Positions 1-6,978 of a stretch of DNA of 17,491 nt are shown here, piece after piece. Origin of the DNA: RGIG5472 sp051867615. GTDB lineage: Bacteria; Bacillota; Clostridia; Oscillospirales; Oscillospiraceae. The stretch lies in the NCBI GenBank assembly GCA_051867615.1, contig JBJDYU010000017.1, positions 1 to 17,491 of the forward strand, read 5' to 3'. A program made the translations under genes and the position numbers. Position 1 is the stretch's first letter; each line of letters opens with the position of its first letter. Under the pieces are notes generated by a model, which saw only the letters and a program-made list of their open reading frames with translations, did no database searches and was not told where the DNA came from.

Positions 1-34
1 CAGGCTCCGCCAAAAGAGGCGGAGCCTGTTTCTC
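1..34 (+). terminator. Rho-independent terminator-like hairpin at window edge
   Basis: An 11-bp perfect stem (1-11 with 18-28) closes a six-base AAAAGA loop and is followed by TTTCTC on the + strand. On the + strand it would end a gene lying before the window. It also sits 24 bases beyond the stop codon of the minus-strand acetyltransferase, so it may serve both directions, but the bases that would form the minus-strand T-run are outside the window. Confidence 0.7.
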
Positions 35-52
35 AACTCGGCAAATTGGAAG

Positions 53-538
53 TTATCTTTCCGGATATCTCAGGTAATAAATATCTTTTCCTTCCATGTA
101 TCTGGTTTTTCTAAAACCATGTTTAACATAGAAATTCACTGCCAATTCGTTATCTTTATGACAACCTAAAGCTATTGGTCTGACTCCAAAATCTTTATAT
201 ACTTTATCAACAGTCATCTCCAATACCTTGCTGCCAATTCCATATCCACGATACCTTTTATCAATAACAAACCCCATTAATCGATAGAATGGCTCGCTCT
301 GCATTTCAGGCGGATCAGTTTCCCACGCAAAAGCTTCTCCAAGCAAAATCAGTCCTATATACTTATTGTCATTCTTAATAGCAAAAGTATGACCGATACA
401 ATGGTGTTCAACTCCATAGTCCGTAATTTCCATTATGGTATCTACAGTATCTACAAATTCTTCACAAATATCACTTCTATCAATTTTTCTTACAGCTTCA
501 ATATTCTCATGTGTAAGCTCCTCTAATTCAATTTCCAC
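53..538 (-). CDS. GNAT family N-acetyltransferase
   Basis: A 161-residue protein of the GCN5-related N-acetyltransferase fold, which moves an acetyl group from acetyl-CoA to an amine. The acetyl-CoA pyrophosphate loop is clear: R97-G98-Y99-G100-I101-G102, after the beta strand GFVID. A C-terminal NELAVNFYVKHGF segment matches the usual motif B, where a Tyr often acts as general acid. The length is normal for a single-domain GNAT. The start is GTG at 538-536, preceded on the minus strand by GGGGGTAA, which gives the N-terminus typical of the family. The gene is AT-rich and uses A/T-ending codons, unlike all its neighbours, and it is the only minus-strand gene. The substrate cannot be told from sequence: small-molecule amine, polyamine, antibiotic or peptide are all possible. 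Confidence 0.9.
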   Translation of the reverse strand: MEIELEELTHENIEAVRKIDRSDICEEFVDTVDTIMEITDYGVEHHCIGHTFAIKNDNKYIGLILLGEAFAWETDPPEMQSEPFYRLMGFVIDKRYRGYGIGSKVLEMTVDKVYKDFGVRPIALGCHKDNELAVNFYVKHGFRKTRYMEGKDIYYLRYPER

Positions 539-572
539 GGCTTACCCCCATAAATTCTGATTTGTCGACTTC

Positions 573-601
573 ATTATACTATACCGCGGTACTGTCCGCA
601 A
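573..601 (-). promoter_or_regulatory. Sigma-A promoter for the GNAT gene
   Basis: Read on the minus strand, TTGCGG (601-596), a 17-base spacer and a perfect TATAAT (578-573) lie 34 bases upstream of the GTG start. The spacer holds a 10-bp perfect palindrome, TACCGCGGTA (582-591), between -35 and -10, where a repressor could bind. The promoter call is solid by pattern; the operator idea is inference. Confidence 0.7.
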
Positions 602-650
602 TAAAGAAAACTGGTGATATCGTTTTCTGCCGGCCAAAAGAAAGCAGCCA

Positions 651-679
651 TTGACAAAGCGGAAAAAAGCGGGTAAAAT
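651..679 (+). promoter_or_regulatory. Sigma-A promoter of the valS T-box unit
   Basis: A perfect TTGACA (651-656), a 17-base spacer and TAAAAT (674-679) predict transcription starting near 686, just before T-box stem I. The 49 bases between the GNAT promoter and this one (602-650) hold nothing else I can identify. Confidence 0.9.
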
Positions 680-685
680 ACTTCG

Positions 686-920
686 GGAAAAGCGAAGATA
701 AGGAGCAGTACGCGCGTTTCGGATGCCGAGAGAGGGAACGGTGGGTGTAAGTTCCCGTGACGGATGCGCGGAAGTCGCCTTGGAGCCGCCGGGCTGAAGG
801 AGTCTGAGTAAGCCGGCCGGGAACTCCCGTTACAGAGTGAGAGTGTCCGCTTCGGCGGGAATTCAGGTGGTACCGCGGATGTTTGATTCGCCCTGAGCAA
901 AAGGCTCGGGGCGATTTTTT
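686..920 (+). ncRNA. T-box riboswitch leader, valine-specific
   Basis: A tRNA-sensing leader that lets valS be transcribed when uncharged tRNA-Val accumulates. Stem I can be traced: AAGG (700-703) pairs with CCTT (778-781), and CGCGC (711-715) pairs with GCGCG (766-770). Between them lies the specifier loop, with the S-turn bases AGTA (707-710) opposite GAA (771-773). The specifier codon is GTC at 774-776 (valine), agreeing with the downstream gene. The apical part has the usual GGTGGGTGTAAG element closed by GGAAC/GTTCC. Stem III is CCGC-TTCG-GCGG (847-858). The conserved T-box sequence AGGTGGTACCGCGG is at 865-878; its UGGU bulge (868-871) complements the ACCA end of tRNA-Val. The 5' end is inferred from the promoter. 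Confidence 0.95.
888..920 (+). terminator. Leader terminator of the valS T-box
   Basis: An 11-bp stem (888-898 with 904-914, one T-G pair) with loop AAAAG is followed by six Ts (915-920). It is mutually exclusive with the antiterminator formed around the T-box sequence at 865-878 and is the off-state of the switch. Confidence 0.93.
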
Positions 921-949
921 CTGCCCCGAAAGAAAGAGGAGTGTAGCAA

Positions 950-3598
950 ATGAGAAAAGAACTGCCAAAGGTGTATGAGCCGCAGCAGGTGGAGCCTCGC
1001 ATCTACAATATGTGGATGGAGAACGACTGCTTCAAGGCCGAGCCCGACCCCAAAAAGAAACCATTCTCCATCGTCATGCCGCCGCCCAATGTCACCGGCC
1101 AGCTCCATATGGGCCATGCCATGGACTCGACGCTGCAGGATATCCTGACCCGCTATAAGCGGATGCAGGGCTACAGCGTCCTGTGGCTCCCCGGCACGGA
1201 CCACGCGGGCATCGCCACCCAGATCAAGGTGGAGGAGTCCCTGCGGGTGAACGAGGGCCTGACCCGTTACGACCTGGGCCGGGAGAAGTTCCTCCAGCGC
1301 GTCTGGGAGTGGAAGGAGAAGTACGGCCACCGCATCGTGGAGCAGCAGAAGAAGATGGGCGCCTCCTGCGACTGGAGCCGCAGCCGCTTCACCATGGACG
1401 AGGGCTGCTCCAAGGCCGTGCGTGAGACCTTCTGCGAGCTGTATGACAAGGGCCTGATCTACAAGGGCAGCCGCATCATCAACTGGTGTCCCCACTGCCT
1501 GACCGCCCTCTCCGACGCGGAGGTGGAGTATCAGGACAAGCCCGGCCACCTGTGGTATATCCGTTACCCCCTCGCGGACGGCAGCGGCGACGTGGTGGTG
1601 GCCACCACCCGGCCCGAGACCATGATGGGCGATACCGGCGTGGCGGTGAACCCGGAGGATGAGAAGCTCAAGCACCTCATCGGCAAGACCTGCATCCTGC
1701 CCATTATGAACCGGGAGATCCCCATCGTGGGCGACGAATACTGCGAGATCGGCTTCGGCACCGGCGCGGTGAAGATGACGCCCGCCCATGACCCCAACGA
1801 CTTCGAGGTGGGCCTGCGCCACAATCTGGACGTGATCCGCGTCATCGCGGACGACGGCACCATCAACGAAAACGGCGGCAAATACAACGGGATGGACCGC
1901 TATGCGTGCCGCAAGGCCATCGTGGCGGACCTGGAGGCCGGCGGCTATCTTGTCAAGACCGAGCCTTACTCCCACAACGTGGGCACCTGCTACCGCTGCC
2001 ATAACGACGTGGAGCCCCTGATCTCCGCCCAGTGGTTCGTGAAGATGGAGCCTCTGGCGAAGGAGGCCATCCGTGTGGTGAACGACGGCACCATCAAGTT
2101 CGTGCCGGAGCGCTTTACCAAGACCTATATCAACTGGATGGAGAACGTCCATGACTGGTGTATCTCCCGCCAGCTCTGGTGGGGACATCAGATCCCGGCC
2201 TGGAACTGCGACGACTGCGGCCATATCAACGTCAAGCGGGAGGACCCCACCGTCTGCGAAAAGTGCGGCAGCACGCACCTGACGCGGGAGGAGGATGTGC
2301 TGGACACCTGGTTCAGCTCCGCCCTCTGGCCCTTCTCCACCCTGGGCTGGCCCGACAAGGACGCGGAGGATCTGAAGTACTGGTATCCCACCTCCGTCAT
2401 GGTCACGGGCTATGACATCATCTTCTTCTGGGTGGCCCGCATGATCTTCTCCGGCATGGAGCAGATGAAGCAGGAGCCCTTCAAGACCGTGTTCATCCAT
2501 GGCCTTGTGCGGGATGACAAAGGCCGCAAGATGAGTAAGTCCCTCGGCAACGGCATCGACCCGCTGGAGATGGCGGAGAAGTACGGCGCCGACGCCCTGC
2601 GCTTCAACCTCATCACCGGCAACAGCCCCGGCAACGATATGCGCTTTTATGTGGAAAAGTGCGAGGCCATGCGCAACTTCGCCAACAAGATCTGGAACGC
2701 TACCCGCTTCGTGATGATGAACCTGAGCATCGACGAGGTGAAGCTGCCGGAGAAGCTGGAGCTGGAGGATAAGTGGGTTTTGTCCAAGTATAACACCCTG
2801 GTCAAAGAGGTCACCGACAACATGGAGGCCTTCGAGCTGGGCGTGGCCTCCGCCAAGGTCTACGACTTCATCTGGGACACCTACTGCGACTGGTATATCG
2901 AGCTGACCAAGTCCCGCCTGAATGGCGAGAACGAGGAGGCCCGTCTCGCGGCGGAGAACGTGCTGGTGTACGTCCTCTCCGGTGTTTTGAAGCTGCTGCA
3001 TCCCTTCATGCCCTTCATCACGGAGGAGATCTGGCAGGCGCTGCCCCACACCGCCGGCGCGGCGAAGGACGGCTTTATCATGATGGAGTCCTGGCCGGAG
3101 TATGACGAGGCCCTTGCCTTCCCGGCGGAGGAGACCGCCATGGAGGCGGTGAAGGACGCCATTTCCGCCGTCCGCGCCCGCAGGAGCGAGATGAACGTCC
3201 CGCCCAGCAAGAAGGCCCAGATGATCATCGTCACCGCCACGCCGGAGATCTATGAGCAGGGCCGGCACTTCATCGCCCGTCTGGCCTTTGCCAGCGACGT
3301 CACCGTGACCGGCACGGCCCCGGCGGATCTCAGCGGCATGGTGACCGTGGTGACCCACAACTCCAAGATCTATATGCCTCTCAGCGAGCTGGTGGATTTT
3401 GAAAAGGAGCTGGCACGCATCGCCAGGGAAAAGGCCAACGCGGAGAAGCAGCTGGCCTCCATCGCGGCGAAGCTCAGCAACGAGAGCTTCGTCTCCAAGG
3501 CTCCGGAGCAGGTGGTGAACGCCGAGCGCGAGAAGGAGAAGCGTCTGCGTGAGCTGGTGGCGAAGCTGGAGGAATCCGCTGCCGCCATGAAGCAGTAA
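950..3598 (+). CDS. valS: Valine--tRNA ligase
   Basis: Class I aminoacyl-tRNA synthetase that charges tRNA-Val in the cytoplasm. The 882-residue length is normal. The HIGH signature appears as HMGH at residues 53-56 and KMSKS at 527-531. The connective-peptide editing domain (about residues 190-390) carries the conserved ATTRPETMMGDTGVAV stretch used to clear mischarged threonine. Two CxxC pairs (C420/C423 and C436/C439) form a likely zinc knuckle seen in many bacterial ValRS. The last ~65 residues are a charged, Ala/Lys/Glu-rich arm expected to form the C-terminal coiled coil that contacts tRNA. ATG 950 is preceded by AGAGGAG at 935-941. Expression is governed by the T-box leader upstream, and the unit ends at the hairpin at 3636-3667. 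Confidence 0.98.
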   Translation: MRKELPKVYEPQQVEPRIYNMWMENDCFKAEPDPKKKPFSIVMPPPNVTGQLHMGHAMDSTLQDILTRYKRMQGYSVLWLPGTDHAGIATQIKVEESLRVNEGLTRYDLGREKFLQRVWEWKEKYGHRIVEQQKKMGASCDWSRSRFTMDEGCSKAVRETFCELYDKGLIYKGSRIINWCPHCLTALSDAEVEYQDKPGHLWYIRYPLADGSGDVVVATTRPETMMGDTGVAVNPEDEKLKHLIGKTCILPIMNREIPIVGDEYCEIGFGTGAVKMTPAHDPNDFEVGLRHNLDVIRVIADDGTINENGGKYNGMDRYACRKAIVADLEAGGYLVKTEPYSHNVGTCYRCHNDVEPLISAQWFVKMEPLAKEAIRVVNDGTIKFVPERFTKTYINWMENVHDWCISRQLWWGHQIPAWNCDDCGHINVKREDPTVCEKCGSTHLTREEDVLDTWFSSALWPFSTLGWPDKDAEDLKYWYPTSVMVTGYDIIFFWVARMIFSGMEQMKQEPFKTVFIHGLVRDDKGRKMSKSLGNGIDPLEMAEKYGADALRFNLITGNSPGNDMRFYVEKCEAMRNFANKIWNATRFVMMNLSIDEVKLPEKLELEDKWVLSKYNTLVKEVTDNMEAFELGVASAKVYDFIWDTYCDWYIELTKSRLNGENEEARLAAENVLVYVLSGVLKLLHPFMPFITEEIWQALPHTAGAAKDGFIMMESWPEYDEALAFPAEETAMEAVKDAISAVRARRSEMNVPPSKKAQMIIVTATPEIYEQGRHFIARLAFASDVTVTGTAPADLSGMVTVVTHNSKIYMPLSELVDFEKELARIAREKANAEKQLASIAAKLSNESFVSKAPEQVVNAEREKEKRLRELVAKLEESAAAMKQ

Positions 3599-3635
3599 GG
3601 CAAGAACGCTTTACAGAAAAAATGTTTTTCACAGG

Positions 3636-3667
3636 GAGAGCGTCCGGTTTCGGGCGCTCTCTTTTTT
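3636..3667 (+). terminator. Rho-independent terminator of valS
   Basis: An 11-bp stem (3636-3646 with 3651-3661, one T-G pair), a GTTT loop and six Ts (3662-3667). It begins 37 bases after the valS stop codon. Confidence 0.95.
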
Positions 3668-3686
3668 CGCGCCCGCAGGCGCGAAA
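3665..3686 (+). repeat. Perfect 9-bp inverted repeat (hairpin)
   Basis: TTTCGCGCC (3665-3673) and GGCGCGAAA (3678-3686) flank a CGCA loop. It starts inside the T-run of the valS terminator and has no T-run of its own. It could be a transcript-end or 5'-end structure, or a protein site; its role is unknown. Confidence 0.75.
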
Positions 3687-3697
3687 GACGTGTACTC

Positions 3698-3736
3698 CTG
3701 TTTCCCGGCGGCGTGTGCGCCGGGAAACAGCTTTTT
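3698..3736 (+). terminator. Second terminator-like hairpin before spoIIIA
   Basis: A 13-bp perfect stem (3698-3710 with 3718-3730), a seven-base loop, then CTTTTT. It looks like a back-up terminator that insulates spoIIIA from valS read-through. The last T and the next base begin the -35 of the predicted sigma-E promoter. Confidence 0.75.
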
Positions 3737-3764
3737 CATATTTTGGGACGACCTCTCATAGGAT
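3736..3764 (+). promoter_or_regulatory. Sigma-E-type promoter of the spoIIIA operon
   Basis: TCATATT (3736-3742) matches the sigma-E -35 consensus KMATATT at every position. After exactly 14 bases comes CATAGGAT (3757-3764), matching CATACAMT at six of eight. Transcription would start near 3771, leaving a leader of about 19 bases that contains the AGGAGGG ribosome-binding site. spoIIIA is sigma-E-driven in the mother cell of B. subtilis, which agrees. The call rests on pattern and position only. Confidence 0.75.
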
Positions 3765-3776
3765 GCGGTATGGAAT

Positions 3777-3783
3777 AGGAGGG
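3777..3783 (+). promoter_or_regulatory. Ribosome-binding site fixing the spoIIIAA start
   Basis: AGGAGGG lies six bases before ATG 3790. This rules out the far-upstream in-frame start at 3622, which would lie before three hairpins and the promoter. ATG 3784 is in frame but touches the site directly. Confidence 0.85.
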
Positions 3784-3789
3784 ATGCGC

Positions 3790-4713
3790 ATGAAACAGGA
3801 GGAAGCGGCGCGCCGCTTCGACGCGGCGGCGGCCTTTCTGCCCATGCGGCTGAAGCGTCTGGCATTGGCGCTGCCGGCGGAGGAGAAGGAAACGGCGGAG
3901 GAGTTCCGTCTCCGGGCGGGACGGACGCTGACGGTGCTGCGCGGCGGAGAGGAGTTTCCACTGGAGGGCGGCGGGGAGGGTCTGGTGCGGACGGAGGATC
4001 TGGAGACAGTCTGCAATCTGGTGACGGGCTTTTCCCGCTATGCCGCGGCGGAGACTTTGCGCAAGGGCTATCTCACGGCGGAGGGCGGCTTTCGCGTGGG
4101 CGTCTGCGGCTTCGCGGTGGTAAAGGACGGAGAGACGGCCATGCTGCGGGATTTCTCCTCCATGACCATCCGCATCGCCCGGGAGCGCATCGGCCTCGCG
4201 GCGGACCTGAGCCGGGAGCTGGTGAGGGACGGCGCGCCGGAGAGCACGCTGCTCATCGCGCCGCCGGGGCTTGGCAAGACCACGCTGCTGCGGGATCTCA
4301 TCCGCTGCTTCAGCACCGGCTGCGAGGCGTATCCGCCCCGGCGGATCGGCCTGGTGGATGAGCGGGGGGAGATCGCCGCCATGTACCGGGGCCTGCCGCA
4401 GCTGGACGTAGGGCCCCGCACGGACGTGCTGGACGGCTGCCCCAAGGCGGAGGGCATCGAAATTCTGCTCCGGGCCATGAATCCGGAGGTCATCGCGGTG
4501 GACGAGATCACGGCGGAGGAGGATCTGCGGGCCATGGCCCATGCGGCCAACTCCGGGGTGGCGCTGCTGGCGACCATCCACGCCTCCGGCGTGGAGGAGC
4601 TGTTGGCAAAGCCCCTGTTCCGCCGCCTGCGCCGCATGGGAGTGTTCCGCAAGGCCGTCACCATCCGCTTTGACGGCGGCGAGCGGCGGTATCTGCTGGA
4701 GGAGCTACAGTGA
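3790..4713 (+). CDS. spoIIIAA: Stage III sporulation protein AA (ATPase)
   Basis: Cytoplasmic ATPase of the SpoIIIA-SpoIIQ channel between mother cell and forespore, related to type II/IV secretion ATPases. The 307-residue length equals that of B. subtilis SpoIIIAA. The N-terminal ~110 residues are the family-specific adaptor part. The Walker A motif APPGLGKTT covers residues 157-165 and the Walker B AVDE ends at D238-E239. An IHASG segment after it fits the conserved His region of this ATPase class. The start is ATG 3790, six bases after AGGAGGG and behind the predicted sigma-E promoter. The stop overlaps the GTG start of spoIIIAB by four bases, implying coupled translation. Confidence 0.96.
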   Translation: MKQEEAARRFDAAAAFLPMRLKRLALALPAEEKETAEEFRLRAGRTLTVLRGGEEFPLEGGGEGLVRTEDLETVCNLVTGFSRYAAAETLRKGYLTAEGGFRVGVCGFAVVKDGETAMLRDFSSMTIRIARERIGLAADLSRELVRDGAPESTLLIAPPGLGKTTLLRDLIRCFSTGCEAYPPRRIGLVDERGEIAAMYRGLPQLDVGPRTDVLDGCPKAEGIEILLRAMNPEVIAVDEITAEEDLRAMAHAANSGVALLATIHASGVEELLAKPLFRRLRRMGVFRKAVTIRFDGGERRYLLEELQ

Positions 4714-5213
4714 TCCGGGCGCTGGGAGCGCTGCTGGTCTTCGCCGGCGGAGGGAGCGTTTCGCTGCTCACGGTAGCAAGGAAGCGGCGTGAGATCGCCG
4801 CTGCGGGAGAGCTGCTGTACGCCCTGCACCGGCTGGAGCGGGAGATCCGCTGCGAGAAAAAGCCCCTGCCGCCGCTGTTTCAGGCTCTGGCGGAGGAGAC
4901 GAAAGGCGAGGGACAGCGCTTTTTTGCCGGGCTGATTCAACGCTGGGAGGCGGCGCCGGAAACGCCCCTGCCGCAGCTCTGGCTTGCGCAGAGCTGCGCG
5001 CTGCTGCTGCCGGAGGAAGGGCGGCGCGTCTGGCGGGAACTGGGCCGCCGGCTCGCGGGAGATGAGGAGAGCCTGCAGGGGGCACTGCGTCTGGCTTCGG
5101 AGGAGCTGGAGGAGCTGCGCCGCCGTCTGGAGCGCGCCCTGCCGGAGGCGCGGCGGCTCTCCGCCGCTGTCTGTCTCAGCGCGTCGGCTTTTCTGGTGCT
5201 CCTGCTCTTTTGA
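4710..5213 (+). CDS. spoIIIAB: Stage III sporulation protein AB
   Basis: Membrane protein of the SpoIIIA complex, 167 residues against about 171 in B. subtilis. A hydrophobic segment at residues 1-20 and another at the C-terminus (ending AFLVLLLF) flank a charged helical middle. This topology resembles the GspF/PilC-like platform partners of secretion ATPases, and SpoIIIAB is thought to anchor SpoIIIAA. The GTG start at 4710 overlaps the spoIIIAA stop (GTGA), with GGAGGAG five bases upstream. It is followed by the only long gap within the operon. Confidence 0.93.
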   Translation: MIRALGALLVFAGGGSVSLLTVARKRREIAAAGELLYALHRLEREIRCEKKPLPPLFQALAEETKGEGQRFFAGLIQRWEAAPETPLPQLWLAQSCALLLPEEGRRVWRELGRRLAGDEESLQGALRLASEELEELRRRLERALPEARRLSAAVCLSASAFLVLLLF

Positions 5214-5226
5214 AGGGGACGGGCAG

Positions 5227-5255
5227 TCATACCCGGGGAAATGAGCGCATAGAGT
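5227..5255 (+). promoter_or_regulatory. Candidate internal sigma-E promoter before spoIIIAC
   Basis: In the 105-base AB-AC gap, TCATACC (5227-5233; five of seven to KMATATT) and CATAGAGT (5248-5255; six of eight to CATACAMT) are separated by exactly 14 bases, the same spacing as the main spoIIIA promoter. Transcription would begin near 5262, about 57 bases before spoIIIAC. This is a motif match only. Confidence 0.45.
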
Positions 5256-5318
5256 GGGAATGGACAAGGCGGCCGGGTCTCAGACGCGGCGAACAAAAGC
5301 GGATGCGGAGTGTTGCGC

Positions 5319-5513
5319 ATGGATGTGGATCTGATCTTTAAGATAGCGGCCATCGGGATCATCGTGGCCGTGCTGAATCAATTACTGGCCCGCTCCGGCC
5401 GGGAGGAGCAGGCCATGATGGTGACCATCGCGGGGCTGGTGGTGGTGCTGATGATGCTGGTGCAGCAGATCAGCGACCTGTTCATCCTCATCAAGGACCT
5501 CTTCCGCTTCTGA
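5319..5513 (+). CDS. spoIIIAC: Stage III sporulation protein AC
   Basis: A very small integral membrane protein (64 residues; about 68 in B. subtilis) of the SpoIIIA channel. Two hydrophobic segments are visible, about residues 6-24 and 32-52, separated by a short basic/acidic loop (RSGREEQ). ATG 5319 is chosen because GGAG (5307-5310) lies eight bases before it; the GTG at 5310 that would add three residues overlaps that site. The TGATG junction with spoIIIAD overlaps by one base. AC and AD belong to the same family and probably sit together in the membrane as part of the channel base. Confidence 0.95.
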   Translation: MDVDLIFKIAAIGIIVAVLNQLLARSGREEQAMMVTIAGLVVVLMMLVQQISDLFILIKDLFRF

Positions 5514-5899
5514 TGGAGACGTTCCTTCGGGTGACGGCCCTGTGCCTGACGGTCTGCGTGCTGGCGCAGCTGCTGAAAAAGGACGTGCCGGCACTGCAGC
5601 TGCTGCTGGTGCTGGCTGTGGCGGCGGTGCTGCTGGTCCCGGCGGCCCGGGCGGCGGAGGAGCTTTTCTCGCTGCTGAATGAGCTGATCGAGCGCTCGGA
5701 GATCGAGCCGGCATATCTCGCGGTGGTAGGAAAATGCGCGCTCATCGCGGCGGTGGTCCGCGTCGGCGGCGACCTCTGCCGGGACGCGGGCCAGTCGGCG
5801 CTGGCGTCGCTCATCGAGATCGCGGGAGCGCTCTGCGCGGCGGCGCTGGCTGTGCCGCTCCTGGGGGCCATACTGACGATGATTTTGGAGACGCTATGA
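5513..5899 (+). CDS. spoIIIAD: Stage III sporulation protein AD
   Basis: Integral membrane protein of 128 residues (about 133 in B. subtilis). Hydrophobic segments lie near residues 5-18, 22-42, 62-82 and 95-125. The N-terminal part resembles SpoIIIAC, the usual relation between these two. No good ribosome-binding site stands before ATG 5513, so re-initiation from the overlapping spoIIIAC stop (TGATG) is likely. The stop overlaps the spoIIIAE start by four bases. Confidence 0.94.
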   Translation: METFLRVTALCLTVCVLAQLLKKDVPALQLLLVLAVAAVLLVPAARAAEELFSLLNELIERSEIEPAYLAVVGKCALIAAVVRVGGDLCRDAGQSALASLIEIAGALCAAALAVPLLGAILTMILETL

Positions 5900-6978
5900 A
5901 ACGAAAGCTGCTGCTCATGCTCGCGCTGCTCCTTTTTCTGCCCCTTCCCGCCCGGGCGGCGGAGCTGCCGGAGGAGGTCCTTTCCGCCGCGGACGAGCGT
6001 ACCCGGGCGCTGGCGGAGGAGGGCGAACTGCGCGACGCTTCCGACTTCACCGCCGGCGTAGGAGAGCTGCTGCGCTCGCTCCGCCCGGAGCTTTCGGAGC
6101 AGCTGCGCGGCGCGGCGAAAAGCGCCGTACTGCTGCTGTTGGTGGTGCTGCTGGCGGGCCTCGCCTCCGGCGTATTCGCCGCCGTGGGCGGGGAAAGGGG
6201 CCTGGACCCGGTCACTCTCGCGGGAGTGCTGGCCATGACCGCCGTGGCGCTGACGGACCTGGGCGGGCTGCTGGCCTCCGCGCAGGAGCTGCTGACGGAG
6301 CTGGACGCCTTCGCAAGGGTGCTGCTGCCTACCCTCGCGGCGGCCGCAGCCTCCTGCGGCGCGGTGGCCACGGCCTCCGTCCAGCAGGTGGTGACGGTGT
6401 GGCTGTCCTCGCTGCTTATCCGGGTGATCTCCACGCTGCTGCTGCCGCTGCTGTACTGCTATCTGGCTCTGGCGGCTGCCGCCGCGGCCCTGCCGGAGGG
6501 GCGGCTTTCGCTTCTGGCCGATGGGATGCGCAAGGCGGTCTCCTGGCTGCTGGGGGCGGTGGTCAGCTGCTTTACGGTCTATCTCTCCATCGCCCATGTG
6601 CTCTCCGGCAGCGCCGACGCGCTGACGCTGCGGCTGACGAAAGCGGCACTCTCCGGCGTGGTGCCGGTGGTGGGGAGCATCATCTCCGACACGGCGGAGA
6701 CGGTGCTGGCGGGCGCGGGCCTGCTGAAAAACGCGGTGGGCATCGTGGGGCTGCTGGGTGTGCTGTCGCTGTGCCTGCTGCCGTTTCTGACGCTGCTGCT
6801 GCAGTACCTCGTTTACCGCGTGGCGGCGGTGGCGGCGGCCACGGCGGACAGCGGGCCGCTCTCCCGCTTCCTCACGCAGCTCAGCGGCGCGTTCAGTCTG
6901 CTGCTGGGGATGGTGGGCTCCTGCGCCCTGCTGGTGTTCGTCTCGATTATCGCCTTGGTGGCGGTGGTGACGCCATGA
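5896..6978 (+). CDS. spoIIIAE: Stage III sporulation protein AE
   Basis: Polytopic membrane protein of 360 residues; the B. subtilis protein is about 399. Residues 1-23 form a signal-peptide-like segment (MKRK, a hydrophobic leucine run, ending ARA). An acidic external stretch follows to about residue 70, then several long hydrophobic helices to the end. SpoIIIAE is the likely export-gate-like core of the channel. ATG 5896 lies in the ATGA overlap with spoIIIAD, with TGGAG five bases upstream. The stop again overlaps the next start (ATGA). Confidence 0.95.
   Translation: MKRKLLLMLALLLFLPLPARAAELPEEVLSAADERTRALAEEGELRDASDFTAGVGELLRSLRPELSEQLRGAAKSAVLLLLVVLLAGLASGVFAAVGGERGLDPVTLAGVLAMTAVALTDLGGLLASAQELLTELDAFARVLLPTLAAAAASCGAVATASVQQVVTVWLSSLLIRVISTLLLPLLYCYLALAAAAAALPEGRLSLLADGMRKAVSWLLGAVVSCFTVYLSIAHVLSGSADALTLRLTKAALSGVVPVVGSIISDTAETVLAGAGLLKNAVGIVGLLGVLSLCLLPFLTLLLQYLVYRVAAVAAATADSGPLSRFLTQLSGAFSLLLGMVGSCALLVFVSIIALVAVVTP

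Noticed and set aside
563..569. TGTCGAC resembling a Spo0A box downstream of the GNAT promoter
   Set aside because: One single imperfect seven-base match, expected by chance in a window this size, with no second box.
582..591. Shared TACCGCGG between the GNAT promoter palindrome and the T-box sequence at 871-878
   Set aside because: The T-box copy is fixed by tRNA and antiterminator pairing; an eight-base match is too short to claim common origin, and the contexts differ.
681..697. Small CTTCG/CGAAG inverted repeat at the start of the valS transcript
   Set aside because: Its left arm lies before the predicted start at about 686, so it would not form in the RNA; no sign of an operator consensus.
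574..1002. Minus-strand open frames between the GNAT promoter and valS
   Set aside because: They overlap the T-box leader, whose RNA structure explains the sequence; no ribosome-binding site and no motif.
863..3358. An 831-codon open frame on the minus strand opposite valS
   Set aside because: valS on the + strand has every family motif. The minus frame is His/Gly/Ala/Val/Leu-rich low-complexity translation that arises opposite GC-rich codons, and its N-terminal part runs across the T-box leader.
3622..3789. Upstream extension of spoIIIAA from ATG 3622
   Set aside because: It would cross the valS terminator, two more hairpins and the sigma-E promoter. ATG 3790 has a perfect ribosome-binding site and gives exactly the family length.
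4068..5267. Long minus-strand open frames opposite spoIIIAA/AB (and similar ones at 5491-6597, 9141-10409, 10956-12137 and 12822-13940)
   Set aside because: All lie opposite well-recognised genes, have biased Arg/Gln/His/Ser composition and no recognisable motif or ribosome-binding site; they are shadows of high-GC coding DNA.
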